Below the pieces are notes generated by a model that was given only the letters and a program-made list of their open reading frames with translations, had not been told where the DNA came from and ran no database searches. From contig JAFADH010000064.1 of the NCBI GenBank assembly GCA_023424995.1, positions 1 through 13,595 of the forward strand: 13,595 nt of DNA. The letters run 5' to 3'. How positions within the stretch are numbered: the first letter of the stretch is position 1; the number at the start of each line of letters is the position of its first letter. A program made the position numbers and the translations under genes. This document shows positions 6,428 to 13,595 of the stretch, piece after piece. The stretch is from Bacillota bacterium (lineage in GTDB: Bacteria > Bacillota > Clostridia > Lachnospirales > Lachnospiraceae).

Positions 6428-7516
6428 TTAATCATAAAGCTCCTGTTCCATGCGGTCAATTACCGCGTTATTAATCTTTATCTCTTCCTTTTCACTTCTC
6501 TCAGTGACCATCCGATCTATCTTCTCCTGCAGCAGGCCGGTTTTAATGGACTCCCTGCGATTTTCAAAATCCTCTGCCACATTGGTCACTCTGTCGATGC
6601 ACACGATCAGAATTACTTCATTATTCTCTATGAAAATGTCACTGTAAGCTCCGATCTGTAAGGATAAGGCCTTTTGAAGCATGGTTGGATAGATGAACGA
6701 GAGATTATGCCCTTCTTTGTCTCCCAGGTTCAATTCCTCATAAACCACATTGTCACTCATAATGGCTGTCCCTAATTCGGTTCTGCTGTCTAGCTTCTCT
6801 TTCAATTCTCTGATCTGCTCTTCTGCCTGTTCCTTATTTATGCTTTCATTACCATAGGGAATGGATATCTTTCCGATGGTTATGGCCTCCGAATTAATAA
6901 TATTACTCTTTGTCTCGTTATATTTTTGCTTTATTTCATCCTCGGTAATGACTATCTCATCACGAAGTGCTTGTTCCAGCGCACTCTGTGTATTACTCAT
7001 AATTAAATCATAATAAGTCTTTTCATCATACTGCTGAGGTCCGAAGACCGGTTCATTATTCTGAAGCGCCCGTCTGCGATTTTCGTTTTCCTGCTTTAGC
7101 TCATTTAATATATAATGAAAGGAGATATTCGGTAAGATATCCCGTTCCTTTGCCATGATTTGCAGAACCTTGTTCCGTATGGCAGTATTTAAGGAATCCT
7201 CTATTAATTTCTCTGCGGGAACCTCTCCGTTAAAGTCCGTGGTCCAGAATCCGTTGCCGTATTCCGCTCCATAGGCGGCATTAAAATAAGCGCTTACCAG
7301 GGATTTATTATTGTTTACCTGCAATCTGAGTTCACTTGCGGTGATGGGCTCATTTCCCACATAAGCGGCAATATCATCCCTGCTTCTTAAAAATCGAAGC
7401 ATAGCTGCGAAAATCATCACGAGAACTGCCGCGACTCCGATGGCCATCCATAGCTTCCGCCTTATAGATAAGCCTTTTCTCTTACCGGAGGATCTTTTTT
7501 TCCTATGCTCTGCCAT
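6428..7516 (-). CDS. Membrane-anchored SurA/PrsA-like foldase with degenerate PpiC domain (copy 2)
   Basis: An extracytoplasmic chaperone, 362 aa, paralogous to the gene at 242-1312. The ATG at 7516 has GGAGG at 7525-7529, 8 nt upstream. A very basic cytoplasmic tail (residues 1-22) precedes one transmembrane helix (about 21-43); there is no lipobox. The SurA_N-like region (about 48-200) shares the order FW (90-91), GEVPAE (97-102), ENENRRRAL and FGPQQY (158-163) with copy 1. The C-terminal region (about 210-310) has the length and predicted pattern of a parvulin domain, but the active-site histidines are missing (AITIGKISI at the first strand, EVILIVCID at the last). A holdase or folding scaffold is more likely than an isomerase. 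It lies 161 nt after the beta-helix gene, with a hairpin between, and is followed by a strong terminator. Likely client: the beta-helix protein just upstream. Confidence 0.82.
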   Translation of the reverse strand: MAEHRKKRSSGKRKGLSIRRKLWMAIGVAAVLVMIFAAMLRFLRSRDDIAAYVGNEPITASELRLQVNNNKSLVSAYFNAAYGAEYGNGFWTTDFNGEVPAEKLIEDSLNTAIRNKVLQIMAKERDILPNISFHYILNELKQENENRRRALQNNEPVFGPQQYDEKTYYDLIMSNTQSALEQALRDEIVITEDEIKQKYNETKSNIINSEAITIGKISIPYGNESINKEQAEEQIRELKEKLDSRTELGTAIMSDNVVYEELNLGDKEGHNLSFIYPTMLQKALSLQIGAYSDIFIENNEVILIVCIDRVTNVAEDFENRRESIKTGLLQEKIDRMVTERSEKEEIKINNAVIDRMEQELYD

Positions 7517-7578
7517 GATTTAAACCTCCAGGATATTCATTCATGTGTATTACTATACTGTTTGCCATAAGGCATAAA

Positions 7579-7623
7579 TCCATGCGCCTAAGCCGGATAT
7601 TTCCTATCCGCCGGGCGCATGGA
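7579..7623 (-). other. Intergenic hairpin between beta-helix gene and foldase
   Basis: TCCATGCGCC (7579-7588) pairs exactly with 7614-7623, and an inner CGGAT/ATCCG stem (7594-7598 with 7606-7610) fits inside the loop. On the minus strand only ATTTATG follows, so the T-run is weak. It may be a leaky terminator or an RNA-processing/stability element that lets the foldase be made at a different level from the very large upstream protein. No clear promoter is seen between it and 7516. Confidence 0.6.
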
Positions 7624-7677
7624 CCTGCCATTATTTATAAATGCCGCATTAAGACAATTCTAATACCTTCTTTACTG

Positions 7678-10600
7678 CTACTTAACAACTACCTTCACCT
7701 TCACGGTCTTACCATCGATTCTGGCTTCCACGTAATCCGTGCCCTTTGTCTTGGCAGTAGCCCTGCCTGTCTTCTTATTGATGATTACAATATCCCTCTT
7801 TGAGGTCATCCATACGATGTCGTTCTTATTATATCCGGCTGCGGTTGCTTCAAAGGTAAAGGTACTTCCGAGCTTCATGGCTGCTGTCTTCCCGGAGATG
7901 GTGATGCTGGGCTCCTTTACCGTTACGGTTGTTGTAAATGTCTTGGTCAGACCGGAATACAGCTTAACGGTTGCGGTGATTTTTGCGCTTCCTTTGCCCT
8001 TGGCAGTAATCGCTCCGCTGCCGCTTACGGTTGCAACCTTCGTATTGCTTGACTTATAGGTGACCGTCACCGCCCCCACAGCAGTTCCGGAGGTCTCCTC
8101 CTTTAAGCTTTTCACAAGCTCGAAGGTGGAAGGCATGGTAACCTTGATCTCACTCCTGCCGTACTTTGTACCGCCGGTATATAGGGTAACCTTGGCAGGT
8201 GACAATACGATCTGGGCCAGAGAGCCGGTATAGGTGCTTGCGTCTGCCTTGTTCGGCAGCAATACATAATCAGAGCAATGTACGATATTGATTGTAACAT
8301 AACCATCCTTATCCACCTTAAAGCCCTTGGAGGTATAAGGCAGGATATCCAGCTTACCGGTCTTAGGATTATAGTAATACAGATATACGGTAGTATTCTT
8401 CTCTATTCCCAGGCCGCCGACATAGATCCTGACAGAAGCCTGAACCGGTAATTTTCCTTCATGCTCAAAGCTGATTACAAGTCCGGTCTGATTCTTGTTC
8501 TTCCTGGTGAGCAGATTATTGATATCCGCATTGGCATCCAGCTTAGCTACGGTAAGTCCAAGCTTAATATCGGCCAGATCCTTTGCAGCTGCGCGCTTCA
8601 GATTTTGCTTGGTAAAGGTCCAGCTGTATACTACCTTACCCTCCTCGTTCTTCACCTCTACCGTATAATCCTGACGGTCAGCAATTGCCTTCTCTAATTC
8701 CTCAGCACGAACTACCGTCTTAGGAGCTTCAGGCTCAGGTGTAAGAGCAGGGGTCACAGCAGGCTGGGTGCCGGGGGCGGGAGTAGGAACGCTGCCGCCA
8801 GGGGTTGGAGTAGGAATACCGCCGGGGGTTGGGGTAGGAATACCGCCGGGAGTTGGGGTGGGAATACTGCCGCCGGGGGTTGGGGTAGGTACCGTACTTG
8901 TATCAGGCTGTAAGGTCTTGACCCCGGTCAAAGGTACCATGGTAGATAACCCATCCCATACGAATATCTTAAGGGTGGTACCGGTAATCACCTGGGGAAT
9001 GCCAATCTCGACCTCGGCCTTTGCATTGGAATAAGAATCGATCATTATCTCCTGGGTGCTTACCCCAATCATTCCATTCTGGTCATACAGGGCTGCTATG
9101 AAAGCAATCTTGCGTCTGTCCTCACTATTATTGAAGGCCGTTACAGAAGCATTTACAATATCGAAGGCCGTATACTTTGTAATTACCTTGTCCTGTCCGT
9201 TGACGGTAACCGGAGCTTCCACTACAAACTGAGGGCCCACATAAATTTTACTGCTTACTGACGTATAGCTCCTGTCTCCGATTATAACCTGGGCACTAAC
9301 GGTTGCCGCGCCGTTTGACAAACCTGTGATTAATCCGTTATTCACAGCCAATATGCCGGGGTCACTTACGGAATAGGTTACAGTAACATCCTCCGCCGCA
9401 AGGTCAATGGCATTACCGATAGCATCCAGGCCAAAGGCAGTAACCGTTGCCTGCTCCTCTAAGCGAAGCTGAGTCTTTCCCGGGACTACCGTTATCGCTT
9501 TGATACTGTCTAAACCATAATCATCCACCAGAAGGAATTTCACAGCGTCCGCCACAACAAGTCCGTTTGCATCGTCAGTAACCTGTACTGAGCCTGAGGC
9601 GCCTGCCGCAAACCTATGAATTCCCAGGAGTATCCATTGTCCGCCGGCTGCCTTCTGGTTAACCGTATAGGTCTTACTGCCGCCATCAAAGGATATGGTA
9701 TATTTAGCATTATCGGAATTGGAATTCGATCCGGTCGGCAGCCAGTAGAATACCTTGTAGTATCCGGCCTGCAGAAGATTTGGCGTCCAGGTTATGCTAT
9801 TCGCTCCGGTTCCCTTTGCGATGGAGGAGCTGCTGCCCTCATAAGCAGTAACTGCCGGATCCACTGCCCAGGTTCCGGTCTTGGCAGCCTGTGCATCATC
9901 CGCTATGATGGCTGCAATGGTTGTTGTTACACGGAATACTTCACTGGGAACGGAAAGATTGCCTGCCCTGTCCTTTGTCCTGATGTAGAAGGAGTATTCC
10001 GTCCCGGGCGTTAAGCCTTCGAGCACACATTCATTTTCCATCATGACAGAAGCCAGAACCGTATCATTTGCCGCAGCATATACCTCGGCGCTGAGAGGAA
10101 TCCCATTCTCGACCGCGTTCCAGGACAAGGCTATATACGTATCCGATTTTTCTGTAACCGTAATATTGGTGGGGGCCGCAGGAGCAGTCGTATCAACGGC
10201 CGTACTGCCGGGACTTTCAAAAGCACCCAAGTCAGGCGCGCCCGTGTACAGAGGATTGCCAAAGAAATCCCTGCCCCCATTATTCTCGATCGCCACGCCG
10301 GCGCCGATCAGAGGGGAATCGGCTTTTAGCTTATATCCGTCTGCGGTGTTCATGCCGTCCCTGCCGCTGCCCGGATTCACAAGACCGGGGTCTCCCATGA
10401 TATTGTTAACTCCGCTGGAAGGAGCGGTTACTCCGTAAAAGGCATTGTTGTAATATTTAATCTGCTTCGGGAAGACGGAAGCGCCGCCCTCAACATAGAA
10501 AATATTGTTGATGAATGTAACCTGAGGGCTGTCCTTGATTATGATTCCGTCTCCAATCCCTTGATAGAAGGTATTGTTATAAATGATAGCCGGGTCCTGC

Positions 10601-11823
10601 AGATTCATCGTGGTGCCGGTAAAGCCGTTATGCTTGTCATTCTGGCTGATATTATAACGGATGATATTGATGCCGTCTCTCAGCTGGCCCATGTTCATCA
10701 TGAAGCCGCCCTCATTCTCATGGGAATAGTTATACTGATAGATATGATCTCCGGTCGAATAAATATCCGTATCAAATGCTGCGGAGTCGGATTCGCCCTT
10801 CACCACATAATTCACTCTGGCCACTTCATTGTACTGAAAGGTCGAGCCGTGGCAGCCCCAGGTCCACATACCGGCAATCCATTTGTAATCCTTCCTCGCA
10901 CTGCCCTCGCCGGCGTCATAGGAAATATTGTATTCCACCACGGGGTTCACTATTCTGCCTAACATGACTGCATCCGCACCGGTACTAAGAATGGAATTAT
11001 TTCGAATGGTCACGTTCTTATGGTATCGTTCGGTGACGCCATGGGGGGCATTGCCGTCCATATTGATACCGATTACCGATACATCGTGAATATAGTTATT
11101 CTCAATTAAAATATCCTCGTAATATGCCGGATCATTGTCAGGATCCGCCCAGCTCCAGCCGTTGAGCATAATCGCCGCATTGTGATTCTTGTTGACCCAC
11201 TGTCCGTTCGAAAGCTGAGTCCAGTCCTCCCCGCTCAGAGATATCCCTCTTACATGATGGATGTCAAGATTTTTAATCTCGATTCCGCGCTTTACGCCGT
11301 TATGATACGCCTGCACCCATATGCCGGATCTTCTGTAATAACCGGTCAGGTAGTCATCGGGATCCGCCGCATTAAAGTTGGTCAGCTCCAGATCCTGTAC
11401 TGTGAGATATTCCTGATTGGTAATCGTGACCGCCGCGCTTTCAAGTCCGCCGCCGGCATTGATCACAGGCCTTTCGGTTGTGGATCCATATCTGCCAAGG
11501 GTTATGCTGGCACTCTCATCCCCGGAGAAGTTAATGGTGAGCTGCTCATTCCATACACTTCCGGCTTTTAACAGGATCCGGTCGCCAGGCTCAAAGCCGC
11601 CTGTCCCGCCGAATTGGTTGATCTTACTCAGTGTCTTCCAGGGTGTACTCTCAGAAAGACCGTCATGATTGTCATTACCGGTAACCGAATCCACATAGTA
11701 AATCGTTCCGGTATCTGCAGCGAGAGCTTTGTCTGCCGACTTTGCCGACATTATTCCAGCCAGGGAGAATACAAAGGCTGCGGTTAAAATCAGCAGCATA
11801 TGAAGTCTATTAGTTTGTTTCAT
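7678..11823 (-). CDS. Large secreted modular protein: beta-helix, FN3, golvesin-like, Big_2-like domains
   Basis: An extracellular carbohydrate-active or glycan-binding protein, 1381 aa from the ATG at 11823 (a GTG at 11826 is in frame; GGGGGA lies 8 nt before the ATG). Numbering here uses the GTG as 1. A signal peptide (1-37) is followed by a right-handed parallel beta-helix (about 40-540, with IENNYIHDV, IRNNSIL and IYQYNYSHENEGGF turns and the terminal DLGAF). Then come an FN3 domain (547-636), a golvesin/xanthan-lyase C-terminal-like domain (640-767, WTPNLLQAGYYKVFYW, VVADAVKF) and a Big_2-like domain (775-863). A domain ending FVWDGLSTMVPL (about 866-970) leads to a Pro-Thr-Gly linker (974-1035). 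A module of unknown function (1040-1193) and two Big_2-like domains (about 1205-1303, 1306-1382) end it. There is no LPXTG or SLH anchor. It follows the CBM9 gene by 17 nt. The enzymatic activity, lyase or hydrolase, cannot be assigned. Confidence 0.9.
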   Translation of the reverse strand: MKQTNRLHMLLILTAAFVFSLAGIMSAKSADKALAADTGTIYYVDSVTGNDNHDGLSESTPWKTLSKINQFGGTGGFEPGDRILLKAGSVWNEQLTINFSGDESASITLGRYGSTTERPVINAGGGLESAAVTITNQEYLTVQDLELTNFNAADPDDYLTGYYRRSGIWVQAYHNGVKRGIEIKNLDIHHVRGISLSGEDWTQLSNGQWVNKNHNAAIMLNGWSWADPDNDPAYYEDILIENNYIHDVSVIGINMDGNAPHGVTERYHKNVTIRNNSILSTGADAVMLGRIVNPVVEYNISYDAGEGSARKDYKWIAGMWTWGCHGSTFQYNEVARVNYVVKGESDSAAFDTDIYSTGDHIYQYNYSHENEGGFMMNMGQLRDGINIIRYNISQNDKHNGFTGTTMNLQDPAIIYNNTFYQGIGDGIIIKDSPQVTFINNIFYVEGGASVFPKQIKYYNNAFYGVTAPSSGVNNIMGDPGLVNPGSGRDGMNTADGYKLKADSPLIGAGVAIENNGGRDFFGNPLYTGAPDLGAFESPGSTAVDTTAPAAPTNITVTEKSDTYIALSWNAVENGIPLSAEVYAAANDTVLASVMMENECVLEGLTPGTEYSFYIRTKDRAGNLSVPSEVFRVTTTIAAIIADDAQAAKTGTWAVDPAVTAYEGSSSSIAKGTGANSITWTPNLLQAGYYKVFYWLPTGSNSNSDNAKYTISFDGGSKTYTVNQKAAGGQWILLGIHRFAAGASGSVQVTDDANGLVVADAVKFLLVDDYGLDSIKAITVVPGKTQLRLEEQATVTAFGLDAIGNAIDLAAEDVTVTYSVSDPGILAVNNGLITGLSNGAATVSAQVIIGDRSYTSVSSKIYVGPQFVVEAPVTVNGQDKVITKYTAFDIVNASVTAFNNSEDRRKIAFIAALYDQNGMIGVSTQEIMIDSYSNAKAEVEIGIPQVITGTTLKIFVWDGLSTMVPLTGVKTLQPDTSTVPTPTPGGSIPTPTPGGIPTPTPGGIPTPTPGGSVPTPAPGTQPAVTPALTPEPEAPKTVVRAEELEKAIADRQDYTVEVKNEEGKVVYSWTFTKQNLKRAAAKDLADIKLGLTVAKLDANADINNLLTRKNKNQTGLVISFEHEGKLPVQASVRIYVGGLGIEKNTTVYLYYYNPKTGKLDILPYTSKGFKVDKDGYVTINIVHCSDYVLLPNKADASTYTGSLAQIVLSPAKVTLYTGGTKYGRSEIKVTMPSTFELVKSLKEETSGTAVGAVTVTYKSSNTKVATVSGSGAITAKGKGSAKITATVKLYSGLTKTFTTTVTVKEPSITISGKTAAMKLGSTFTFEATAAGYNKNDIVWMTSKRDIVIINKKTGRATAKTKGTDYVEARIDGKTVKVKVVVK
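8770..8889 (-). repeat. Pro-Thr-Gly linker repeat within the beta-helix gene
   Basis: Tandem 24- or 27-nt units encode PTPTPGG followed by SI, I, I or SV, then a degenerate PTPAPG unit. It is a flexible, probably O-glycosylated interdomain linker of the kind found in clostridial cell-surface enzymes. The near-identical units make copy-number change by slippage likely. The G-rich plus strand also creates a false open frame here. Confidence 0.9.
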
Positions 11824-11840
11824 CACTCATATCCCCCTCT

Positions 11841-13595
11841 CTAATTAATGTTAAACGACGTGGAAGTGGATCTTTCGATCCCCTCTCCGCCGACATTCAC
11901 GGTATAGCTGCCTGCTGCGCCTGATTTATAGGTGAAGGTCGCATTTCCTGCCGCATCGCTTTGTTTCTGATCTGCATAGATGATATTTCCCGCACTGTCT
12001 CTTACTAATACGGTGATATCCTTACTCCTTACTTCAGCAGCACGTCCTGTAATCGTTACCACCGAAGACACGGCATTGTATGCTGCCTCGGCGGTAATCT
12101 CAGTCGCGGGTGCATCGGCAGGCTCAAAAGAAACAAGTCCCCACAGACCTCTGCTCTTCTTGGCAGCTTCGTCATTTGTTACCCAGCCCCACTGGCCTCT
12201 GCCCGCAGAACCGCCCTCGTTTAATACGGCGTTGAATATGATTTCCCTATTATTCCATGGCTCCGTAATTCCCATGAGATTAAGAGGGATCGAGGCTTCC
12301 ATGGTATAACCCAGGCCATCCTCGTCCGCGGTTACTTCAAATAAGAAGGGAGGGAAGGAATATTGACCATTAATGTTAAGGTAGGCATGAGTCGTTCCGT
12401 TCACGATACCGCCGCTAAGAACGATTTGGATATCACTCGCAATCATTGTGTTCTTTTTGCCGGGCTGTTCGATATAATTGATATCCTCCGTACCAAGGAA
12501 CAGCTCAATGTTATCCCCATTCCACAGGTTGCCCCCGGTATTATCATTCACCATGGGAGTAGGGTCCTTGATTCTGGCAGCAAAATACAGGTTGTCATAA
12601 TCGTATTTTAAATATACCCTGGCGCTCTTCTCTCCGGAATCATCAACCACACCCGCGATATTAATCAGTTCCGCGCCGGCCCACTCGCCTGTAGGGCTGC
12701 CTTCTCCATCCGCCGCAATCACGCCGTCGATACGGATGGGAATCTCCGTAAACATAGCATCGGCATAACCGGAACGCTCAATGTCCGGGTCTGTGCCCCT
12801 GACAATAAGCTTACTGAGCTTGGGGCTCTTATTAGCATTAGCAAATTCCAGCTTTAGGAATCTTGTTCCGGTCGGTAAGCTTGAGGCCGTGTAGATACTT
12901 GGAAGGTGTACCCATCCGGTCAGAGCTGTTTCCGGAGTGAGATTGAGCTCCGTATAGGAGCCTTCCGTGCCATCCGGTGACACATATAAATGAATGCTGT
13001 CGATCTCTGAGTAATTATCGTTTTGAATATAGTAGAAGTAACCCAGATAGATGTACTTCGCATCAAAATCCAGCTCATATGTAATGGATGCGGTCTCTCC
13101 TGACTTCGCATAGAGAAGGGAGCTGTCATTCATAAGCTGCCAGTAAGCATACGGATCCGTATAACGCTCAACATTCTTAACAGCATGGACGGCAGTTATA
13201 AAGTCCTCTACAAGACCTGCATTAGAATCCCCGGGATCTATGATGTAGGGATAATCAAAATCATCTGTCAGGCTCTCCGTCAACGTAACGGAAGCTTCCG
13301 TTTTCTCTTCAAATTCAATTTTTGTGATCTCCAGGGGAAGCTCTGCGTTATTATCGCTATTCATAGCCTTGTTGATCTTAATTACCAGATATCTGGTCCC
13401 TGCCGGTATCTCCCAGGCAATAAATTTCTCTGCCCTGTACCCGTCGCTGAAGGTTATCTTCGCTCCATCACCGGTTATCTCCCTGTCCAGATCAAGCTTT
13501 TGTCCCGGCCCGATGCTGCCCGCATTATCAACACCTTGATATACCTCGATGTAATCTGATATATACGCGGGAGCGTAATCCCAGCTTTGCAGCAA
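11841..13595 (-). CDS. Secreted CBM9-like protein, C-terminal part (5' end outside window)
   Basis: The open frame runs off the right edge; its first codon in the window (TTG) is not a true start, so the 584 residues seen are the C-terminal part. Residues about 1-97 and 108-267 are beta-sandwich segments that resemble each other (PAGTRYLVIKIN...LEITKIEF and PTGTRFLKLEF...LSKLIVRG), probably carbohydrate-binding or discoidin-like modules. Residues about 280-492 form a CBM9 / DOMON-like domain: VYLKYDYDNLYFAARIKD, WNGDNIELFLG, YTMEASIPLNLMG, and FNAVLNEGG...WGWVTN. Residues about 495-584 are an Ig-like domain (ITVLVRDSAGNIIYADQKQ, AGSYTVNVGG). CBM9 domains bind sugar chain ends and sit at the C-terminus of xylanases and other glycanases, so a catalytic domain may lie outside the window. 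The gene ends 17 nt before the beta-helix gene: same operon, probably the same substrate. No membrane or wall anchor is seen. Confidence 0.85.
   Translation of the reverse strand: MLQSWDYAPAYISDYIEVYQGVDNAGSIGPGQKLDLDREITGDGAKITFSDGYRAEKFIAWEIPAGTRYLVIKINKAMNSDNNAELPLEITKIEFEEKTEASVTLTESLTDDFDYPYIIDPGDSNAGLVEDFITAVHAVKNVERYTDPYAYWQLMNDSSLLYAKSGETASITYELDFDAKYIYLGYFYYIQNDNYSEIDSIHLYVSPDGTEGSYTELNLTPETALTGWVHLPSIYTASSLPTGTRFLKLEFANANKSPKLSKLIVRGTDPDIERSGYADAMFTEIPIRIDGVIAADGEGSPTGEWAGAELINIAGVVDDSGEKSARVYLKYDYDNLYFAARIKDPTPMVNDNTGGNLWNGDNIELFLGTEDINYIEQPGKKNTMIASDIQIVLSGGIVNGTTHAYLNINGQYSFPPFLFEVTADEDGLGYTMEASIPLNLMGITEPWNNREIIFNAVLNEGGSAGRGQWGWVTNDEAAKKSRGLWGLVSFEPADAPATEITAEAAYNAVSSVVTITGRAAEVRSKDITVLVRDSAGNIIYADQKQSDAAGNATFTYKSGAAGSYTVNVGGEGIERSTSTSFNIN

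Noticed and set aside
6161..6661. Plus-strand 166-codon frame spanning the GH130 start and the foldase 3' end
   Set aside because: It crosses a strong terminator and overlaps two well-supported minus-strand genes; the residue composition is that of translated AT-rich non-coding DNA.
8770..8889. Short G-rich repeat array that could suggest a CRISPR or VNTR element
   Set aside because: Units are 24-27 nt without unique spacers, in frame, and code for a linker.
8768..9034. Plus-strand frame encoding a GVGVGIPPG-rich, elastin-like protein
   Set aside because: It is the antisense reading of the Pro-Thr-Gly linker repeat in the beta-helix gene; low complexity explains it and no ribosome site precedes it.

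Overview
The window looks like part of a polysaccharide-degradation and cell-surface region of an anaerobic, plant- or mucus-fibre-degrading Firmicute, most likely a Lachnospiraceae / Clostridium cluster XIVa relative. The reasons are moderate G+C, AGGAGG-type ribosome binding sites, a YesM/YesN-type two-component pair, a GH130 enzyme, and large secreted proteins built from beta-helix, FN3, golvesin-like and Big_2-like modules with a Pro-Thr linker. This assignment is inference from gene content; no rRNA or other taxonomic marker is present. Every credible gene is on the minus strand, so transcription runs from high to low coordinates.

Layout in order of transcription: (1) 13595-11841, the C-terminal 584 residues of a large secreted protein with a CBM9-like module, cut by the window edge. 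(2) 11823-7678, a 1381-residue secreted right-handed beta-helix protein starting 17 nt after gene 1, clearly the same operon. (3) 7516-6428, a membrane-anchored SurA/PrsA-like chaperone, closed by a good intrinsic terminator at 6302-6342. (4) 6162-5236, a GH130 mannoside phosphorylase-type enzyme predicted to be cytoplasmic. (5) 4901-3477 and 3455-1635, an AraC-type response regulator and its sensor kinase, with their own promoter and a long leader. (6) A 322-nt non-coding gap holding a near-consensus sigma-A promoter followed directly by a 17-bp perfect hairpin. (7) 1312-242, a second chaperone, a diverged paralogue of (3). (8) 128-1, the start of a second secreted protein whose mature N-terminus matches that of gene 2.

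Working model (inference): the exported beta-helix/CBM proteins attack or bind an extracellular glycan. Each beta-helix gene sits beside a dedicated membrane-anchored foldase that helps it fold after Sec export. GH130 handles imported mannose-containing oligosaccharides. The two-component pair senses an external carbohydrate and controls the region.

The strongest points for follow-up are the duplicated foldase/beta-helix pairing, with both foldases apparently lacking the parvulin active-site histidines; the promoter-plus-hairpin element at 1490-1597; and a 22-bp-period direct repeat upstream of GH130 that fits an AraC-type operator.
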